Assembly (NCBI GenBank): GCA_040752275.1
Contig: JBFMFH010000026.1
Span: 1-64,000, forward strand
Reading direction: 5' to 3'
DNA: 64,000 nt
Source of the DNA: JBFMFH01 sp040752275
GTDB taxonomy: Bacteria > Acidobacteriota > Vicinamibacteria > Vicinamibacterales > JAKQTR01
Under the pieces are notes generated by a model, which did no database searches, was not told the DNA's origin, and saw nothing but the letters and a program-made list of their open reading frames with translations. Shown in pieces: positions 59,564 to 64,000 of this stretch; the first letter of the stretch is position 1, and each line of letters opens with the position of its first letter. Made by a program: the position numbers and the translations under genes.

Positions 59564-62500
59564 ATGGCCATCCTCAAGCTTCGCGGAGGGCCCGCGCTCT
59601 CCGCGTTCCGTCTCGACAAGCTGAACGCACGCATCCGGACGGCGGCTCCAGGCCTGGCGGTCTCGTCTGCACGGTTCTGGCATTTCATCGAGGTTGCGGG
59701 CGACTTCGACGCCCAAAGCCGCAGGACGCTCGACAGGCTGCTTACCTATGCCTGCGCGCCGGAGTCTGTCTCCGGCCTGGCGGCCGAGGGTGGGAAGCCA
59801 GGCCTGCACGTCACGTCCGTCCTGGTGGCGCCGCGCCTGGGTACGATCTCGCCATGGTCGTCGAAAGCCACTGACATTGCTCGCCAGTGCGGCCTCGGCG
59901 GGGTGCGCAGGATCGAGCGTGGCGCGGCGTACGACGTCGCAGGCGATGGCGACGTCTCGCTCGCGCTTCCGCTTCTGCACGACCGGATGACGGAGGCGGT
60001 CCTCGCGTCACTGGACGAGGCGGATGAACTGTTCCACCACTATCCCCCGAAACCCCTTACCGAGGTGGATGTGTGCGGACGCGGACGGGCGGCGGTTGTC
60101 GATGCCAACGCGGCATTCGGCCTGGCCCTTTCGCCCGACGAGATCGATTACCTCGTCGCCTACTTCACCTTGCGCCGCCGCAATCCGACAGATGTCGAAT
60201 TGACGATGTTCGCCCAGGCGAACTCCGAGCACTGCCGCCACAAGATCTTCAATGCGGCCTGGGTCGTCGACGGCGAAGCGCAGGCCCACTCTCTGTTCGC
60301 CATGATCCGCGCGACTCACGAGGCGAACCCGCAGGGCACGGTCGTGGCCTATGTCGACAACGCCGCCGTGATGGAAGGGCAGGTCGTGGGGCGCTTCTAT
60401 GCCGACCCGCTCACCGGCGTGTATGCCTATCACGAGCGTGCGACGCACACGCTGATGAAGGTCGAAACGCACAACCACCCGACGGCGATCTCCCCCTTCC
60501 CGGGCGCCGCCACGGGATCCGGCGGCGAGATCCGCGACGAGGGCGCGACCGGCCGGGGCGCGAAGCCCAAGGCGGGTCTGTGCGGGTTCTCCGTGTCGAA
60601 CCTGCGCATCCCCGGCTTCGAACGCCCGTGGGAGGGACCCGAGTCGAAGCCGGACCGTATCGCCTCACCGCTGGCGATCATGATCGAGGGCCCGATTGGG
60701 GCGGCGTCGTTCAACAACGAGTTCGGCCGGCCGAACCTCGCGGGCTACTTCCGCACCTACGAACAGCGCGTCGCCGGAGAGCATCACGGCTACCACAAGC
60801 CGATCATGCTCGCGGGCGGCGTCGGGAACGTCGCCGCCGATCAGTCGCACAAGGCCGACGTGCCCCCCGGCGCCTGCATCGTCCAGTTGGGCGGACCGGG
60901 CTTGCTCATCGGCATGGGCGGTGGCGCCGCATCCTCCATGGCCACGGGCGCGAACACCACCGACCTCGACTTCGACTCGGTCCAGCGTGGAAACGCCGAG
61001 ATCCAGCGCCGGGCGCAGGAAGTCATCGACAGGTGCTGGGCGCTCGGCTCCGATAACCCCATACTCTCGATCCACGACGTGGGCGCCGGTGGGCTTTCCA
61101 ATGCCGTTCCCGAAGTCGTCCACGGCGCCGGCCGCGGAGCGTACATCGACTTGCGCGCCGCGCCAAACGAAGAGCCAGGCATGGCGCCGCGGGAGGTGTG
61201 GAGCAACGAGTCGCAGGAACGGTACATCCTGGCAGTGGCGCCGGACCGGCTCGCCGTGTTCCGCGCGCTCTGCGAGCGCGAGCGGTGCCCCTTCGCGGTG
61301 ATTGGCGAAGCCACCGCCGACGAACGCCTGACGGTTCACGATCGGGTGTTCCGGAACCTGCCCGTGGACATGGATCTGCCGGCTCTGCTGGGCAAGCCTC
61401 CGCGCATGACCCGGCGGGTCGAACGGCGCAAACGGGACCTGCCTGGATTCGACGTATCCGGCCTCACGATCGCAGACGCGATCGCACGCGTCCTGCGCTC
61501 GCCGACGGTGGCCGACAAGACGTTCCTGGTGACCATCGGAGACCGGACCGTCGGCGGCCTTTGCTCGCGCGACCAGTTCGTCGGCCCGTGGCAGGTTCCG
61601 GTGTCCGACTGCGCGGCGACGCTGCTCTCATTCTGCGGCTACGCCGGCGAGGCGTTCGCGATCGGCGAGCGCGCGCCGCTCGCCGTCATCAACGCACCGG
61701 CCTCGGGCCGGATGGCCGTCGCCGAGGCCCTCACGAACCTGGCCGCCGCTCCGGTGCGCGACTTGCGTCTCGTCAAGTTCTCGGCCAACTGGATGGCGGC
61801 GGCGGGGACACCGGGCGAGGACGCGGCCCTCTTCGACACGGTTCGCGCCGTGGCTCTCGACCTCTGCCCGGCCCTGGGCGTCAGTATCCCGGTGGGCAAG
61901 GACTCGATGTCCATGCGCACCTCCTGGATGGACGATGGCATCGGGCGCGCCGTCGTCAGCCCTGTCTCACTCATCGTTTCGGCATTCGCACCGTGCGACG
62001 ATGTCCGCAGCACATGGACGCCTCAGCTGCGACAGGACCTGGGACCGACCGAGCTGGTGCTCATCGATCTGGCACCGGGGCAGGCTCGGCTCGGCGGTTC
62101 TGTACTCGCCCAGGTCTACGGCGAGACCGGCAACGAGGTTCCGGACGTCGACGATACGGGTGCTCTGCGCGGCCTGTACAGCGCGCTTGCGGAGCTGCGG
62201 GCCGGGCGGCTCGTGCTGGCCTACCACGACAGGTCGGACGGAGGCCTGGTCATCACCGCGTGCGAGATGGCATTTGCGGGTCACACGGGCGTGACGCTCG
62301 AGGCGGGTGCAATTGGCGGCGAGTCCACCACCCTTGTCGCGCATCTCTTTGCCGAGGAACTGGGCGCCCTCGTCCAGGTGCGCGCGTCCGACCGCGCGCG
62401 CGTCCTCGACATCCTGCACCGGCACGGCCTCGACGCCAGGGTCGTCGGCCGCCCGGACGCTGACGACCGGATCCGCATCGTCCGCGGCGCTGACGTGGTC

Positions 62501-63469
62501 TTCGAGGACAACCGGGCGAACCTGCAGCGTATCTGGAGCGAGACGACCTGGCAGATCCAGTCACTGCGCGACAATCCCGTGTCGGCCCGCCAGGAGTACG
62601 ACCGCCTGCTCGACGCCGGCGAACCCGGCATCACGCCGCTCCTGACCTTCGATCCGGCTGACGACGCGGCGGCGCCGAACCTTGCCCGCGGCGCGCGTCC
62701 GCCCTTCGCCATCCTGCGCGAGCAGGGCGTCAACGGACAGATCGAAATGGCGGCGGCCTTTGACCGGGCCGGCTTCGAGACGCACGACGTGCACATGAGC
62801 GATGTGATCGCCGGACGCGTCTCGCTCGGCCGGTTCCGGGGGTTCGCGGCCTGCGGTGGCTTTTCGTACGGCGATGTCCTGGGCGGCGGAGAGGGTTGGG
62901 CGAAATCCATCCTGTACAACCCGCGGGCGCGCGACGAGTTCGCCGCATTCTTCGCGCGACCGGATACGTTTGCGCTCGGTGTCTGCAACGGCTGCCAGAT
63001 GATGACGGCGCTCAAGGACCTCATTCCTGGCGCGGATGCCTGGCCCCGTTTCGTGAAGAACACGTCCGAACAGTTCGAGGCACGTCTGGTGACCGTCGAG
63101 ATCGTGTCGAACCCGTCTCCGCTCTTCCGCGGCATGGAGGGCAGCCGCCTGCCTGTCGTGACGGCGCACGGCGAAGGGCGCGCGGTGTTCGATGACGCGC
63201 GACATGCACGCGACGTCATCGTGGTGGCGCGATTCGTGGACAACCGGGGCAGGCCGACCGAGGTGTACCCCCTGAATCCGAACGGGTCTCCTGGCGGCAT
63301 TACTGGGGTGACGACCCCGGATGGCCGCTTCACCGTCCTCATGCCGCACCCCGAACGCGTGTTTCGGTCGGTCCATCTGTCGTGGCACCCGGACGGCTGG
63401 GGCGAGGACAGCCCGTGGATGCGGCTGTTCAGGAACGCCGCGCTGTACGAGGCGCATTCTCGAATCTGA
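59564..63469 (+). CDS. purL: Phosphoribosylformylglycinamidine synthase, large single-chain form
   Basis: A 1301-aa enzyme of purine synthesis converting FGAR, ATP and glutamine to FGAM. It is the long form with PurS-like, synthetase and glutaminase parts in one chain. It has ANSEHCRHKIFNA near residue 220, KVETHNHPTAISPFPGAATGSGGEIRDE-type ATP-binding residues near 305-330, and a second half-domain with SIPVGKDSMSM. The C-terminal glutaminase has nucleophile Cys in LGVCNGCQMM and His-Glu in PHPERVF. The ATG at 59564 matches the family start; the longer open frame is a shadow of the permease. Confidence 0.97.
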   Translation: MAILKLRGGPALSAFRLDKLNARIRTAAPGLAVSSARFWHFIEVAGDFDAQSRRTLDRLLTYACAPESVSGLAAEGGKPGLHVTSVLVAPRLGTISPWSSKATDIARQCGLGGVRRIERGAAYDVAGDGDVSLALPLLHDRMTEAVLASLDEADELFHHYPPKPLTEVDVCGRGRAAVVDANAAFGLALSPDEIDYLVAYFTLRRRNPTDVELTMFAQANSEHCRHKIFNAAWVVDGEAQAHSLFAMIRATHEANPQGTVVAYVDNAAVMEGQVVGRFYADPLTGVYAYHERATHTLMKVETHNHPTAISPFPGAATGSGGEIRDEGATGRGAKPKAGLCGFSVSNLRIPGFERPWEGPESKPDRIASPLAIMIEGPIGAASFNNEFGRPNLAGYFRTYEQRVAGEHHGYHKPIMLAGGVGNVAADQSHKADVPPGACIVQLGGPGLLIGMGGGAASSMATGANTTDLDFDSVQRGNAEIQRRAQEVIDRCWALGSDNPILSIHDVGAGGLSNAVPEVVHGAGRGAYIDLRAAPNEEPGMAPREVWSNESQERYILAVAPDRLAVFRALCERERCPFAVIGEATADERLTVHDRVFRNLPVDMDLPALLGKPPRMTRRVERRKRDLPGFDVSGLTIADAIARVLRSPTVADKTFLVTIGDRTVGGLCSRDQFVGPWQVPVSDCAATLLSFCGYAGEAFAIGERAPLAVINAPASGRMAVAEALTNLAAAPVRDLRLVKFSANWMAAAGTPGEDAALFDTVRAVALDLCPALGVSIPVGKDSMSMRTSWMDDGIGRAVVSPVSLIVSAFAPCDDVRSTWTPQLRQDLGPTELVLIDLAPGQARLGGSVLAQVYGETGNEVPDVDDTGALRGLYSALAELRAGRLVLAYHDRSDGGLVITACEMAFAGHTGVTLEAGAIGGESTTLVAHLFAEELGALVQVRASDRARVLDILHRHGLDARVVGRPDADDRIRIVRGADVVFEDNRANLQRIWSETTWQIQSLRDNPVSARQEYDRLLDAGEPGITPLLTFDPADDAAAPNLARGARPPFAILREQGVNGQIEMAAAFDRAGFETHDVHMSDVIAGRVSLGRFRGFAACGGFSYGDVLGGGEGWAKSILYNPRARDEFAAFFARPDTFALGVCNGCQMMTALKDLIPGADAWPRFVKNTSEQFEARLVTVEIVSNPSPLFRGMEGSRLPVVTAHGEGRAVFDDARHARDVIVVARFVDNRGRPTEVYPLNPNGSPGGITGVTTPDGRFTVLMPHPERVFRSVHLSWHPDGWGEDSPWMRLFRNAALYEAHSRI

Positions 63470-63476
63470 CTGCGGG

Positions 63477-64000
63477 ATGCAACAGGCCGTCGACATCGCC
63501 ATCCCGGCCATCACCTTTCTGCTCCTAACGGCCGTGGGCCTGGACCTCACGCGCGATGATTTCGGCCGCGTGCGCCGCCAGCCTCTCGTCGTGCTGACGG
63601 GTGTGATGGCGCCGCTCGCCGTCCTGCCCCTGGTCGCTCTCGGCATCGTGGCGGCGTTCTCCCCGGCTCCAGCCATGCGCACGGGGCTGCTGCTCATTGC
63701 CGCCAGTCCGATTGGCGGCATCTCGAACACGTACAGCTACCTCGCACGCGCGTCGACGGCGCTTTCGGTCACCCTCACCGGCGTCTCGTGCCTACTGGCG
63801 GTCGTCACCATTCCGCTCATCGCGCGAGTCTTCGAAGCCGCGCTCGGCGAGGCGCTCGGCTTCACGGCACCTGCCGGCGCCCTCGTGCTGCAGCTGTCCC
63901 TGATGCTGGCGCTCCCGGTCGGCCTCGGGATGTGGGTCCGTCATCGCTGGCCCACCTTCGCCAATGCCCATCAGCCGCTCGTGCAGCGCCTCGCCTTCGG
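63477..64000 (+). CDS. Bile acid:sodium symporter family (BASS) transporter, cut by the window end
   Basis: The first 174 codons of a membrane protein that runs off the window. Hydrophobic segments include AIPAITFLLLTAVGLDL and VVLTGVMAPLAVLPLVALG. The segment ASPIGGISNTYSYLARAS matches the substrate/sodium-binding region of BASS-type transporters. The ATG lies 5 nt after the purL stop with GCGGG before it, so it is probably read from the same transcript. Substrate unknown. Confidence 0.85.
   Translation, partial: MQQAVDIAIPAITFLLLTAVGLDLTRDDFGRVRRQPLVVLTGVMAPLAVLPLVALGIVAAFSPAPAMRTGLLLIAASPIGGISNTYSYLARASTALSVTLTGVSCLLAVVTIPLIARVFEAALGEALGFTAPAGALVLQLSLMLALPVGLGMWVRHRWPTFANAHQPLVQRLAF

Overview
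The window is GC-rich (roughly two thirds G+C by eye), densely coding, and ordinary bacterial chromosome rather than plasmid or phage. The cluster tRNA(CAU)-tilS-ftsH-folP-cdaA-cdaR-glmM, the Omp85 protein, the GldA/F/G-type exporter genes and the dispersed CTAG-bounded repeats suggest a didermic soil- or sediment-type bacterium. Acidobacteriota (Vicinamibacteria-like) is my best guess. This is inference: no rRNA or phylogenetic marker comparison was possible.

Layout. 1-4.8 kb: a REC-PilZ regulator, a CNNM/CorC-type membrane protein and a Zn/Cd-type P1B ATPase. 4.8-11.8 kb: an ABC exporter with GldG-like and DUF4340 partners, a lipoprotein PBP4 and a small membrane-anchored protein. 11.7-14.4 kb (minus): queE-queC-alaX. 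14.4-15.8 kb: an ArsC/Spx-family gene that only makes sense if an in-frame UGA is read as selenocysteine, followed by a DUF72 gene. 15.9-24.7 kb (minus): cyclophilin, endonuclease III, hydroxyacid dehydrogenase, YHS, TPR, hydrolase, pdxJ, an aldolase/SDR fusion, and LsrE/LsrF-like genes. 24.8-32.5 kb (minus): glmM-cdaR-cdaA-folP-ftsH-tilS-tRNA. 32.6-41.6 kb (minus): an unrecognised enzyme, a GMC oxidoreductase, and the yebC-ruvC-ruvA-ruvB-fabH-queA run. 41.6-46.8 kb: a 110-bp inverted repeat bracketing a dehydrogenase and a 1030-aa kinase/M23/class III aminotransferase fusion, with broken genes at its left end. 46.8-54.9 kb: gpmA, a polytopic membrane protein, an Omp85 protein, a Dus enzyme and two freestanding tRNA-editing proteins, with two copies of a 160-bp repeat. 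55-58.6 kb (minus): a carbamoyltransferase module resembling sxtJ-K-I-L. 58.7-64 kb: a TauE-type permease, a full-length purL and a truncated BASS transporter.

The strongest unusual feature is the selenoprotein candidate at 14452-14787. It has a good ribosome binding site upstream of the UGA, a UxxC motif where the family has CxxC, an intact ArsC-like body after the UGA, and a SECIS-like hairpin starting 9 nt downstream. Next are the inverted-repeat-bracketed fusion gene and the CTAG repeat family, whose terminal TAG supplies the stop codon of two genes.
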